A stretch of DNA of 64,000 nt from Flavobacterium sp. ALD4 (GTDB taxonomy: Bacteria > Bacteroidota > Bacteroidia > Flavobacteriales > Flavobacteriaceae), in contig NZ_PJBJ01000022.1 in the NCBI RefSeq assembly GCF_002836475.1, positions 248,001 through 312,000 on the forward strand, read 5' to 3'. Position numbers and translations under genes: made by a program. This document shows positions 46,721 to 54,358 of this stretch, one piece after another (positions within the stretch are counted from its first letter, which is position 1; every line of letters begins with the position of its first letter). The notes under the pieces were generated by a model. It saw nothing but the letters and a program-made list of their open reading frames with translations, was not told where the DNA came from and ran no database searches.

Positions 46721-46800
46721 AGCCCCGGTAGAAGCGGCATCCTTTATAGCTGCCGTTTTCAGCAGTTATAAAGATATAGCGTATGACGGGAAATAGCTCC
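46721..46800 (+). repeat. Structured intergenic repeat element, copy B
   Basis: AGCCCCGGTAGAAGC at the left and GTATGACGGGAAATAG at the right match copy A (32751-32834). The centre forms a 12-bp hairpin, CTTTATAGCTGC (46742-46753) with GCAGTTATAAAG (46762-46773), including one G-U pair. Its sequence is unrelated to the copy A hairpin, so the fold rather than the sequence is kept. It is followed by an A-run and then the acr3 terminator. Confidence 0.6.
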
Positions 46801-46807
46801 TAAAAAA

Positions 46808-46845
46808 TAAACCATCCTCTTATTTTGAGATAAAAGGATGGTTTT
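46808..46845 (-). terminator. Terminator of the arsenic operon
   Basis: AAACCATCCT and GGATGGTTT arms (about 46809-46817 and 46836-46844) have a further paired TTAT/ATAA inside. It lies 23 bp beyond the acr3 stop. Confidence 0.8.
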
Positions 46846-46867
46846 TAGATATTATAATAATTAATTT

Positions 46868-47938
46868 TTATGCGGTAGTTGGATAGTATTTTTTTCGAAA
46901 CCAAAAAGCTACATTCACCAAGGCTATCAATGCCGGAACTTCTACTAACGGGCCTATAACTCCGGCAAAAGCCTGTCCGCTGTTGATGCCAAATACGCCT
47001 ATGGCAACTGCAATAGCCAATTCAAAATTGTTTCCCGTTGCTGTAAAGGCAATAGCGGTACTTTTAGAATAGTCTGCACCAAAGTACTTGCCCACCATGA
47101 AGCTCAACACAAACATCAAAGTAAAGTAGATAACGAGAGGAATGGCGATTCGAACTACATCCATTGGAATTTGAACGATTAACTCTCCTTTCAGGCTAAA
47201 CATAATTACAATAGTGAATAGTAAAGCGATAAGGGTAATGGGGGATATAAAGGGCACATATTTATTCTGGAACCAGTCTTCTCCTTTTAAGTGGATTAAA
47301 GCATATCTGCTGATGATTCCCAATGCAAAAGGAATTCCTAAATAAATACCGACACTTTCCGCGATTTGGGTAATACTGATATCGACATCAAAACCGGTAT
47401 AACCAAAGTAGGGAGGAAGAACCGTAATAAAAACATAAGCATATACACTGTATAGCAATACCTGAAAAATACTGTTTAAGGCAATCAGTCCGGCTGCATA
47501 TTCCCGATTTCCATCAGCAAGATCATTCCAAACTACTACCATAGCAATGCAACGTGCTAAACCAATAAGAATGACACCAATCATGTATTCAGGATAACCG
47601 TTAAGGAAAATGAGCGCCAGGAAAAACATTAGGATCGGGCCCAGTACCCAATTCAAGAATAGGGATGCGCCTAGTACTTTAGTATTTTTAAAGACTTCTC
47701 CCATTTGTTCGTATTTCACTTTTGCCAATGGCGGATACATCATCAGGATAAGCCCAATTGCCAACGGAATATTAGTGGTTCCACTGGAAAAAGAGTTGAT
47801 GAAATCTCCGCTGGAAGGGAAGAAGTTCCCAATGGCAACTCCTATTGCCATGGCAAGGAATATCCAGAGGGTTAAATAACTATCGAGAAACCCTAGTTTT
47901 TTTCTGTTCAATGCAGGAGTGCAATTAGTTGCGGACAT
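46868..47938 (-). CDS. acr3: Arsenite efflux transporter, ACR3 family
   Basis: 356 residues with ten membrane segments. '[20 protein letters not shown]' contains the conserved Cys (C130) of ACR3. '[20 protein letters not shown]' and '[21 protein letters not shown]' contain the conserved Glu. It exports As(III) from the cytosol by proton exchange. It is the last gene of arsR-DUF6428-arsC-acr3, 1 bp behind arsC, and its product handles the arsenite made by ArsC. Confidence 0.95.
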   Translation of the reverse strand: MSATNCTPALNRKKLGFLDSYLTLWIFLAMAIGVAIGNFFPSSGDFINSFSSGTTNIPLAIGLILMMYPPLAKVKYEQMGEVFKNTKVLGASLFLNWVLGPILMFFLALIFLNGYPEYMIGVILIGLARCIAMVVVWNDLADGNREYAAGLIALNSIFQVLLYSVYAYVFITVLPPYFGYTGFDVDISITQIAESVGIYLGIPFALGIISRYALIHLKGEDWFQNKYVPFISPITLIALLFTIVIMFSLKGELIVQIPMDVVRIAIPLVIYFTLMFVLSFMVGKYFGADYSKSTAIAFTATGNNFELAIAVAIGVFGINSGQAFAGVIGPLVEVPALIALVNVAFWFRKKYYPTTA

Positions 47939-47939
47939 A

Positions 47940-48572
47940 TTATTTTTTTATTTGTGAGAATACATAGAAAAGCTCCGTAGCAATCTGGATGCTTCTTTCT
48001 TTATATTTTTCTTCTTGTTGGGGTGTGTTATCAAATGTCTTAGGGTCTTCAAAAGTGATCGGGATGCGTTTTTCAGCACCGGCAATAAAAGGGCAGGCGC
48101 CATCCGCTTGTGAGCAGGTCAATATCGCCGCAAAGGCCGACTGCGGATTAAAACTGTCATCATATGTTTTAGAAAACCCGATAATCGGATGGGCATTTGC
48201 TCCATATTTCATGCTGTAAACAGGGTTTTTTCCTTTAGAAAGGAGTTGCACCTCGAATCCTACTTGTTCCAATGTTTTGGCCGCCATAGGGAATAATGCC
48301 GTAGCTTCTGTGCCGCCCGAATAGCAAAAGACATTTTTCACATTGAAATGTGCTGCCGCAGTTTGTGCCCAGACTTGCGATAAATGACTTCTTCTTGAAT
48401 TGTGCGTACAAATAAAATTGAGTCGGGTTTCTTGTTCCTTACTAACTTTCTCTTGAATAAATTCAATTAGTGGCTGTAGTATAGTTTTACGTTCGGGAGG
48501 TATGTTCCCAAATTGAAAAGAACGTATTTCATTTTCTATTGAATGGAATACGGCAGTATTTGATTGATTCAT
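47940..48572 (-). CDS. arsC: Arsenate reductase, low-molecular-weight phosphatase type
   Basis: 210 residues, longer than the usual 130-140 because of an N-terminal helical extension (about residues 1-48). The catalytic loop '[16 protein letters not shown]' gives C55-x5-R61, with C and R at phosphatase spacing. '[18 protein letters not shown]' and '[21 protein letters not shown]' hold the additional cysteines used for the disulfide cascade, and '[12 protein letters not shown]' contains the general-acid Asp. It reduces arsenate to arsenite for ACR3 export. It lies 19 bp downstream of the DUF6428 gene. Confidence 0.92.
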   Translation of the reverse strand: MNQSNTAVFHSIENEIRSFQFGNIPPERKTILQPLIEFIQEKVSKEQETRLNFICTHNSRRSHLSQVWAQTAAAHFNVKNVFCYSGGTEATALFPMAAKTLEQVGFEVQLLSKGKNPVYSMKYGANAHPIIGFSKTYDDSFNPQSAFAAILTCSQADGACPFIAGAEKRIPITFEDPKTFDNTPQQEEKYKERSIQIATELFYVFSQIKK

Positions 48573-48591
48573 TTACAAAGTACGTTTTTAG

Positions 48592-49062
48592 TTAACAACA
48601 ACCTCCACCTGGAGTACAACTGTTCGTTTGACTTGGAATTTCAGAGAGTTTCGTTTTTTGCTTTTCCTGCGGGATTCCACATTGATCCTCGGCAAGGCAG
48701 GCGGTCTTTTTGTTCAGCAGTATAAAGTCTTTCCCATTGAATTCTAAATCGTATTTCCCGATAGTCTCCCCTTGGTATTCCACCTCTATGTCGTTGTCTT
48801 CAATTCCTAAAACTTTTTCAGACAGGGTGATAACATCTAATAGTCTTTTTGGTTTTAAACGGTGTTCAAAATCATTAGCATCCCATAATTGGAAGTTTAT
48901 CACGGTTTCGTTTCTTACCTTTCCCCCACAGTCAATGAAATTTCTAGTAATTAAACCTACTTCAGTAACGTGAAAATGTTCTGGAACATAAGTGCCGTTT
49001 GGCAACAGGAAAGTTACATTTTCTAATGTGTCTAACTCTTTTTTAATTTCTGATAACTTCAT
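48592..49062 (-). CDS. DUF6428 family protein of the arsenic operon
   Basis: 156 residues. 'LPNGTYVPEHFHVTEVGLI' and 'FIDCGGKVRNETVINFQLWDAND' are the core of the DUF6428 family, which is almost always found in flavobacterial arsenic operons. The tail is cysteine-rich ('SCTPGGGCC', plus two Cys in 'ACLAEDQCGIP'), as would suit binding of As(III) or a metal. Its function is not established. It lies 18 bp downstream of arsR. Confidence 0.85.
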   Translation of the reverse strand: MKLSEIKKELDTLENVTFLLPNGTYVPEHFHVTEVGLITRNFIDCGGKVRNETVINFQLWDANDFEHRLKPKRLLDVITLSEKVLGIEDNDIEVEYQGETIGKYDLEFNGKDFILLNKKTACLAEDQCGIPQEKQKTKLSEIPSQTNSCTPGGGCC

Positions 49063-49080
49063 TTTCGTATAATTTAAAAA

Positions 49081-49413
49081 TTAACAACATTGATTTTTTT
49101 TACTTTCTAAATACGTATTTATGTGCAGAAAAAAGCTTCGTATTTTATTGAAGCCTTCTTCATCGAGGCAGTAACAAATAGCGTTTCCTTCAAAATTACC
49201 TTTGATAAGCCCCGCGTTTTTTAATTCCTTTAAGTGTTGGGATACCGTAGGTTGTGCCAGAGGTAATTCGTTTACAATATCTCCGCAAACACAACTATTC
49301 ACTTTTATAAGATGCTGTATTATGGCAATACGAGCAGGATGGCCAATTGCTTTCGCTAAGATTGCCAACTCATTTTGCTCTTCTGTAAAATATTCCGTTT
49401 TAGTAATCCCCAT
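49081..49413 (-). CDS. arsR: ArsR-type metalloregulator
   Basis: ATG at 49413 is chosen (110 residues), because the longer frame from 49497 extends through the promoter. A winged helix-turn-helix follows, with 'LPLAQPTVSQHLKELKNAGLI'. The sensory motif is C41-V-C43, with a Cys pair at the very end (C109 and C110). This corresponds to the CxC of the ArsR sensing helix; As(III) binding should release it from DNA. It is the first gene of the operon, so it is autoregulated through the palindrome upstream. Confidence 0.93.
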   Translation of the reverse strand: MGITKTEYFTEEQNELAILAKAIGHPARIAIIQHLIKVNSCVCGDIVNELPLAQPTVSQHLKELKNAGLIKGNFEGNAICYCLDEEGFNKIRSFFLHINTYLESKKNQCC

Positions 49414-49425
49414 CGTTATATATTT

Positions 49426-49437
49426 ATATTGCAATAT
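49426..49437. promoter_or_regulatory. Candidate ArsR operator palindrome
   Basis: ATATTGCAATAT is a perfect 12-bp palindrome 13 bp upstream of the arsR ATG and just downstream of the predicted transcription start, a position where a bound ArsR dimer would block transcription. Assignment rests on position and symmetry only. Confidence 0.5.
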
Positions 49438-49459
49438 TACGATAACACGAATAAAAAAG

Positions 49460-49491
49460 CAAATTATACAGTTAGTATTTTGTAAAAACAA
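49460..49491 (-). promoter_or_regulatory. Promoter of the arsenic operon
   Basis: On the minus strand TTG (49489-49491) is followed after 20 bp by TATAATTTG (49460-49468). That is close to the Bacteroidota consensus TTG-N19-TAnnTTTG with one extra base. The start would fall near 49453, about 40 bp before the arsR ATG. Confidence 0.5.
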
Positions 49492-49655
49492 CAACAAGAG
49501 TAATTAGAGATACTTTTTTTGTTGAAATAGTTAGGTCTTAGTTGTGTTTTAATGGCTCGCAACTACTATAGCTCAAACGGTTCTCTTAGGATAGCATGGG
49601 ACCTTAGAGATTTCGCATTGTGTTCAATATTCGCTAATGAAATAATCTAGTCCCT

Positions 49656-49826
49656 CTATATTGTACATTCCCGCAGGAAAATTTCAGTATTTAGAATAAC
49701 TTCATTGACTTCTTATACTGTTAATAGGCTAGTTTTAATTCTTATTAAATCATTTTCTTCTATAGCGTTAGTTCCAAAAATTTCAACTTGATTTCCTGGA
49801 ATAATATTTTCTGATAGTAAGCTCAT
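49656..49826 (-). pseudogene. Truncated small gene, possibly a heavy-metal-associated domain protein
   Basis: On the minus strand ATG at 49826 opens 'MSLLSENIIPGNQVEIFGTN' and continues 'EENDLIRIKTSLLTV', TAA, 'EVNEVILNTEIFLREC', TAG. The 'DLIRIKTSLL..V..V..V.LN' spacing resembles short flavobacterial HMA-like proteins, but the memory match is weak and no CxxC is present. It lies divergent to nothing and just upstream of the arsenic operon promoter on the same strand, so it may be a lost metal-handling gene. Elsewhere, 49500-49655 holds no gene. Confidence 0.4.
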
Positions 49827-49958
49827 ATTTGTCTTGTTTTAGAATTAGTGTAAAAATAGATGAAAATTGAACTCTTTTCGTTTAACCAAAATTTAGTGAT
49901 TTATTAGGTGTAAAATGGAAAAGGAAGTATGTTGTTTTAAGCTCAAAAAACAATGATC

Positions 49959-49982
49959 TAGTATTTAAACAAAAATAGAGGG
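49959..49982 (+). repeat. 24-bp direct repeat, copy 1
   Basis: TAGTATTTAAACAAAAATAG followed by AGGG. It is identical to 50033-50056, with 50 bp between the two copies. Both lie upstream of the acidic protein gene at 50121. No coding role is seen. Confidence 0.85.
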
Positions 49983-50032
49983 TATAAAATTTAGTGCCAA
50001 TAGGTTTTGAGTGGGACAGATTAATTTTACAG

Positions 50033-50056
50033 TAGTATTTAAACAAAAATAGAGGG
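50033..50056 (+). repeat. 24-bp direct repeat, copy 2
   Basis: Exact second copy of the repeat at 49959-49982, ending 64 bp before the ATG at 50121. It could be a duplicated regulatory site or a tandem duplication scar. Confidence 0.85.
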
Positions 50057-50120
50057 GCTCGTTTATTAAAAAATGATTAACTTAGTTTGTTTAATATCAA
50101 TTAGTTAAAACTTATTTAAG

Positions 50121-50477
50121 ATGGAAAATAAAGATAACAAACCAAGTCCTAAATCTCACAAAGCGGAAGAAGCAGATAAAGATAAATTACTTGATGCCTT
50201 AAACTATCCGCCAACTGAAGATATTTATAATAAGGGACGTAAAGAGGGTGACATCAATCCTGCTGATATCAGCAAAAAGAAAATCCCGGTTGAAATAAGA
50301 AAGCAAGGAGAATTAAATGAAAAAAGTTTCGAGGAAGATATGTCGGGTGCGGATTTGGATATTCCCGGCGCAGAGTTAGACGATAAACAAGAGGAAATTG
50401 GTAGTGAGGATGAAGAAAACAACTATTATAGCATTGGCGGTGATAACCACAATGATTTAGAAGAAGATAATGGTTAA
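50121..50477 (+). CDS. Acidic, probably disordered small protein
   Basis: 118 residues, unusually rich in Asp, Glu, Lys and Asn, with no hydrophobic core, signal peptide or Cys. The middle 'ALNYPPTEDIYNKGRKEGDI' is the only patterned segment. The C-terminal third is strongly acidic ('DDKQEEIGSEDEENN'). The shape is that of a soluble, disordered stress-type protein; similar short proteins occur in other flavobacteria, but I know of no function. The start is clear, with an A-rich leader. It stands alone, 64 bp after the second 24-bp repeat. Confidence 0.75.
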   Translation: MENKDNKPSPKSHKAEEADKDKLLDALNYPPTEDIYNKGRKEGDINPADISKKKIPVEIRKQGELNEKSFEEDMSGADLDIPGAELDDKQEEIGSEDEENNYYSIGGDNHNDLEEDNG

Positions 50478-50576
50478 CTATTACCATGGTGAAATAGTTA
50501 AAAACATTTTTCGCAGTAATTGCATCGTACCATAATAATAAGTAAAGTTTGCAACGGGTTTAATAATGACAGTAGT

Positions 50577-50894
50577 TTAGTGAATGTTATTATACGCATA
50601 CAGTGCGAAAAGCACTGATGCGAGGGTGATGACAGCAAAATTAATCAGGAATATTACACTGCTTTTAAATAGGGAGATGATAATCTTTTGTCTGTAAAAT
50701 CAGCGGTTTGCTTTAAAGAAATAATAAATTACCCAAAATACCCCAAGAGTTTTTAAACTAAAATGAACCCACTCCATTAAAGTATTGTTGCCAAATAAAG
50801 AAAATGTTTTATCGATATAAAACAGTGTTAGTAATAGTAAAAGTAAAAAGGAAACAGAATGCAAGGTAAAAATGCCGCTTTCATAATTTTCGAA
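50577..50894 (-). pseudogene. Broken gene for a four-helix membrane protein
   Basis: One minus-strand frame of 105 codons reads 'FENYESGIFTLHSVSFLLLL' with further hydrophobic sequence to 'YYFFKANR', then TGA (50702-50700). It resumes in the same frame as 'FYRQKIIISLFKSSVIFLIN' through 'VLFALYAYNNIH' to TAA at 50577. Four membrane segments fall symmetrically around the stop. There is no ATG at the 5' end, and a TAA directly precedes the first codon, so the start has also been lost. It is probably a single-stop pseudogene; two separate peptides are less likely. A GC-rich hairpin at 50595-50622 lies inside it without a T-run. Confidence 0.6.
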
Positions 50895-50932
50895 TTATAA
50901 TTTAATAATGATCAATCTGGACTCTTAAAAAT

Positions 50933-50973
50933 ATAAAGCCTACAACAAAAAATAGTTTTGTTGTAGGCTTTAT
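50933..50973 (-). terminator. Terminator of the glnB-amtB unit
   Basis: An 18-bp perfect stem (ATAAAGCCTACAACAAAA with TTTTGTTGTAGGCTTTAT) and a 5-base loop. It lies 79 bp beyond the amtB stop and is symmetric enough to work in both directions. Confidence 0.88.
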
Positions 50974-51051
50974 TCATGATTTGTGCTACCTCGTTCTTAA
51001 GACTCAGCGCTTTAATTTTATTAAATATTTTTTAGGTTACCTTTTTGAAGG

Positions 51052-52254
51052 TTAGTCATTGTAAACATTAGTTCCATGTTCATGAATATCTAAACCATCA
51101 ATTTCCTCTTCTTTTGTTACTCTCAATCCCATAGTTTTCTTCAAGATGAAAAGAACTATAAAAGAAGCGCCCATTGCCCATGCTGCAATTGAAAATACTC
51201 CAATAGCCTGAACTCCTAGTTTTTCAAATCCACCACCGTAAAGTAATCCGCCATCAATAGCAAAAACACCTACTAATAAAGTACCTAAGGCACCACATAC
51301 ACCGTGTACAGAAATAGCTCCAACAGGATCGTCAATTTTTAATTTTTTATCAATGAATTCGATGGAGAATACAACAGCTACACCACAGATAAGTCCGATA
51401 AAAAATGCTCCTACTGGACTTACAGCAGCGCAACCGGCAGTAACACCTACAAGACCAGCTAGTACACCATTTAAAGTCATAGAAATATCTGGTTTTTTAT
51501 AAACTGCCCAAGTTAAGAACATAGCAGCCAATGCTCCAGCAGCTCCAGCAAGATTTGTTGTGATAAAAATGGCAGCTACTTTAAAAGCGTTATCTCCTGA
51601 AATGGCTAATTGTGACCCTGGATTAAAACCAAACCATCCAAACCATAAAATAAACACCCCTAATGCGCCTAACATTAAATTGTGTCCAGGTATAGCATTT
51701 ACCGTTCCGTCAGTATTATACTTTCCAATTCTTGGCCCTACTAAAGCAGCGGCTACTAATGATGCCCAACCACCAACAGAGTGTACTACACTTGAACCGG
51801 CAAAATCAGTAAATCCCATTTTTGCAAGCCATCCTCCAGCGTTCCAAACCCAGCTACCAGAAATTGGATAAATAAGCAAAGTCATCAATAAAGAGAATAT
51901 CAAATAGGTAGTAAATTTTGTTCTTTCAGCAATGGCTCCAGAAACGATTGTCGCAGCCGTTGCAGCAAATACAGTTTGAAAGAACAAACTGTGCATATCG
52001 GCAGCGCTATCAAAAAACCAACTTGGAGTTCCTATTACAGAACCTATTGATGTTCCATACATTAATGAGTATCCTATTGCCCAGAAAGCGACACTACCGA
52101 TACAAAAATCCATTAAATTTTTCATTATTATATTCCCTGTGTTCTTTGATCTGGTAAATCCAGTTTCTACAAGCGTAAAACCTGCTTGCATGAAAAACAC
52201 TAAAATTCCGCAGATTAATACCCACATTAAGTCTAATACAGCATTCGTATCCAT
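51052..52254 (-). CDS. amtB: Ammonium transporter (Amt family), copy 2, paired with P-II
   Basis: 400 residues, without the signal peptide of copy 1. 'VLICGILVFFMQAGFTLVETG' opens the channel, and 'DFAGSSVVHSVGGWASLVAAA' and 'GAISVHGVCGALGTLLVG' provide the pore His pair. The tail 'EIDGLDIHEHGTNVYND' is the conserved P-II-contacting end. It imports ammonium, gated by the P-II protein encoded 36 bp upstream on the same transcript. Confidence 0.94.
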   Translation of the reverse strand: MDTNAVLDLMWVLICGILVFFMQAGFTLVETGFTRSKNTGNIIMKNLMDFCIGSVAFWAIGYSLMYGTSIGSVIGTPSWFFDSAADMHSLFFQTVFAATAATIVSGAIAERTKFTTYLIFSLLMTLLIYPISGSWVWNAGGWLAKMGFTDFAGSSVVHSVGGWASLVAAALVGPRIGKYNTDGTVNAIPGHNLMLGALGVFILWFGWFGFNPGSQLAISGDNAFKVAAIFITTNLAGAAGALAAMFLTWAVYKKPDISMTLNGVLAGLVGVTAGCAAVSPVGAFFIGLICGVAVVFSIEFIDKKLKIDDPVGAISVHGVCGALGTLLVGVFAIDGGLLYGGGFEKLGVQAIGVFSIAAWAMGASFIVLFILKKTMGLRVTKEEEIDGLDIHEHGTNVYND

Positions 52255-52290
52255 AATATATTTTTTTATTAGTTAGTTTATTGAGGTTGG

Positions 52291-52629
52291 TTATTTGATG
52301 GCATCCGTTCCTTTTTCTTTAGTTCTTATTCGATAGGTTTCTTGAATGTCAGAAATAAATATTTTTCCATCCCCCACCATTTCCGTTGACGCCGCTTCTA
52401 AAATAGTGTCAATCGTTTTTTCCAAAAAAGCATCGGAAACGACAACCGAAATATACCTTCGTTGAATGTCTGTGGTGCTGTAGGTGATTCCCCTGTATAC
52501 ATGTCCTTCCTTCTCATTACCGACTCCAGTGACATCCCAATAGGTGAAGAAATTGACTTCGATTTTGTGTAAAGCTTCTTTAACTTCATCGAATTTTGAT
52601 TTTCGAATAACAGCTTCGATTTTTTTCAT
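52291..52629 (-). CDS. glnB: Nitrogen regulatory protein P-II
   Basis: 112 residues, the standard P-II size. 'MKKIEAVIRKSKFDEVKEAL' starts the ferredoxin-like fold. The T-loop 'EGHVYRGITYSTTDIQRRY' retains the modifiable tyrosine (Y50). 'VVVSDAFLEKTIDTILEAAST' and 'VGDGKIFISDIQETYRIRTKE' are the B- and C-loop signatures. It binds ATP/ADP and 2-oxoglutarate and blocks AmtB when nitrogen is plentiful. Its gene precedes amtB, the classical pairing. Confidence 0.95.
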   Translation of the reverse strand: MKKIEAVIRKSKFDEVKEALHKIEVNFFTYWDVTGVGNEKEGHVYRGITYSTTDIQRRYISVVVSDAFLEKTIDTILEAASTEMVGDGKIFISDIQETYRIRTKEKGTDAIK

Positions 52630-53614
52630 GTTAATTTATTTTTGGTTGGTTAATTTTGGTTATTTATTGATTTGATTTTTATTAAATATTTTTTATTTTC
52701 AAGTCTTTTTATGATTGGAAAGATCCTTCTGTGAACTTTGTTTTTATGTTAATTTTCATCTTTTATTGTGGCGAATTTATTAACTTTTATTCTGGTAGGA
52801 TAAATTAAGAGAGACTTTTTAATTCAATTTGCAAAGAATTATCGATTACAAAAAATCACTTCAATAAATTAGTTATTCTCTATTTTAAATTTAAAATATT
52901 GGTATATTCACAACAATAATTTTATTGAATACCCCTGTTTTTTATAAGGTCTTTGTTTTTAATATCGTTTTAATTGATTAAAAAAGTTATTTTTAATATT
53001 TTAAAAACTTAAATAGTTCAAAATAACATGGGGGTAAATTTTATTTGTAAAAAAAAGTAGTTTTTGCTTCTCTTTTATTATTGGAAAGTTAAAATCACCT
53101 CATATAAATAATGAAACATAAAAAAAACAGCTTTTTATCCTGGATGGATCAAAGTCTTTTTCTTTAGTTTGAAATGATTTTAAGAAGTGTAAATCTCCCA
53201 GTACTGATGAAAAAGAAAAGCAACGGTATTTATTTTTTAGTAGTGAAAAAATAAAGATAAATAGTGTTTAGAAATAGTACCTAATACTTGTACAGAAACG
53301 TACTTTTCAATTATTTTTTAGCGCTATGAATCGTACTCTTACCACACACATATAGTTAGAGTCGAAAGCATCAGCTTTGAAGGTGAAAACACTAATTCTG
53401 TCCCAGTACCGTCAAACAGTTCGTCTATTAAAATGCTATAGATTCCTTTGTTAATAAGAGATAGCTAAGCTTTTTGCATATTACCTTATTTTTAAGGTTA
53501 ACTACTGCTCCAGGATTAGTCGCCTGTTTTCGGTTTAGTCATAAATTTTTAAATTTTTTAAAAAAAAAGTAATTTTTATTGTCAGGAAAGCGATTTTGTT
53601 CCGTCATTTACAAT
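52630..53614. other. Long gene-free region with stop-filled scraps
   Basis: 52630-53100 is extremely AT-rich and shows nothing. From about 53110 to 53545 there are coding-like fragments on both strands, for instance minus-strand 'NKGIYSILIDELFDGTGTEL', but every frame is broken by stops and no family can be named. It is probably another decayed gene. Confidence 0.4.
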
Positions 53615-54316
53615 ATGAATTGCAAAGACAATCCTTGTTTATCTACAGCACTACTTATTTTTGCCCAGAGCGATAAGGTGCAAAGTACCTTAAAACCCAT
53701 TGCTTACAATAGAAAGCAAAATGAGGTACTGTGGCATAAAATGAATGAAAGAGTTTTGTTATTGGCTCATAAAACAAAACTTCCTTATTTTATTTCTGAT
53801 GAAAATACGCAACAAGGTGATTCTTTTGGAGATAAGTTGAGTCATGCCATTCAATCTGTATTGGATAAAGGGTTTGATAAAGTTATTGTGTTGGGAAATG
53901 ATAGCCCGGGATTGCGTTTGACTCATTTGCACGAAGCTTTTATGGAACTGCAAGACAAGAGTATCGTACTTGGACCTGATTTTAAAGGAGGCACTTACTT
54001 AATGGGAATTTCAAGAGTATCGTTTAACAAGGTGGCTTTCGCCAAAATTGATTGGCAAACGCCAAAAGTTTCTGAACAATTACGAGCGCTTTATTCGAAA
54101 CAAAAGATAGGAGTTATAGCTCCTTTAGCCGACTGTAACACCAGAAGCGATTTTGAAAAATTATTGCGGGACCTTCCTTTTTACAGTACTTTTAAGAGTG
54201 TTTTGTTATCCCTGCTTTTTTATTCGTTTGCTATATATCAGTTTTTTAAATATTTGTATACGAATACGAGTATTGGACTAAATTTTAATAAAGGATCGCC
54301 CGTAGCAGCTTATTAA
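53615..54316 (+). CDS. DUF2064 / TIGR04282-type glycosyltransferase
   Basis: Start at the ATG 53615 rather than the TTG at 53579, which would add non-conserved residues; 233 residues. 'STALLIFAQSDKVQS' aligns with the family start, but the usual basic KTR motif after it is not kept. 'QQGDSFGDKLSHAIQSVLDK' and 'VIVLGNDSPGLRLTHLHEAF' are the DUF2064 core (GT-A nucleotide-binding region), followed by 'LGPDFKGGTYLMGISR'. The last 40 residues hold a membrane-like helix ('SVLLSLLFYSFAIYQFFKYL'). The family is known from arsenosugar and radical-SAM-associated clusters. The TonB receptor gene follows after 42 bp, suggesting one transcript. Confidence 0.82.
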   Translation: MNCKDNPCLSTALLIFAQSDKVQSTLKPIAYNRKQNEVLWHKMNERVLLLAHKTKLPYFISDENTQQGDSFGDKLSHAIQSVLDKGFDKVIVLGNDSPGLRLTHLHEAFMELQDKSIVLGPDFKGGTYLMGISRVSFNKVAFAKIDWQTPKVSEQLRALYSKQKIGVIAPLADCNTRSDFEKLLRDLPFYSTFKSVLLSLLFYSFAIYQFFKYLYTNTSIGLNFNKGSPVAAY

Positions 54317-54358
54317 TCAATTCCTTTTTTAAATTTAACATTCCATTACTTCATTTGT

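Noticed and set aside
49959..50056. CRISPR array
   Set aside because: Only two repeat copies, no further units and no cas genes.
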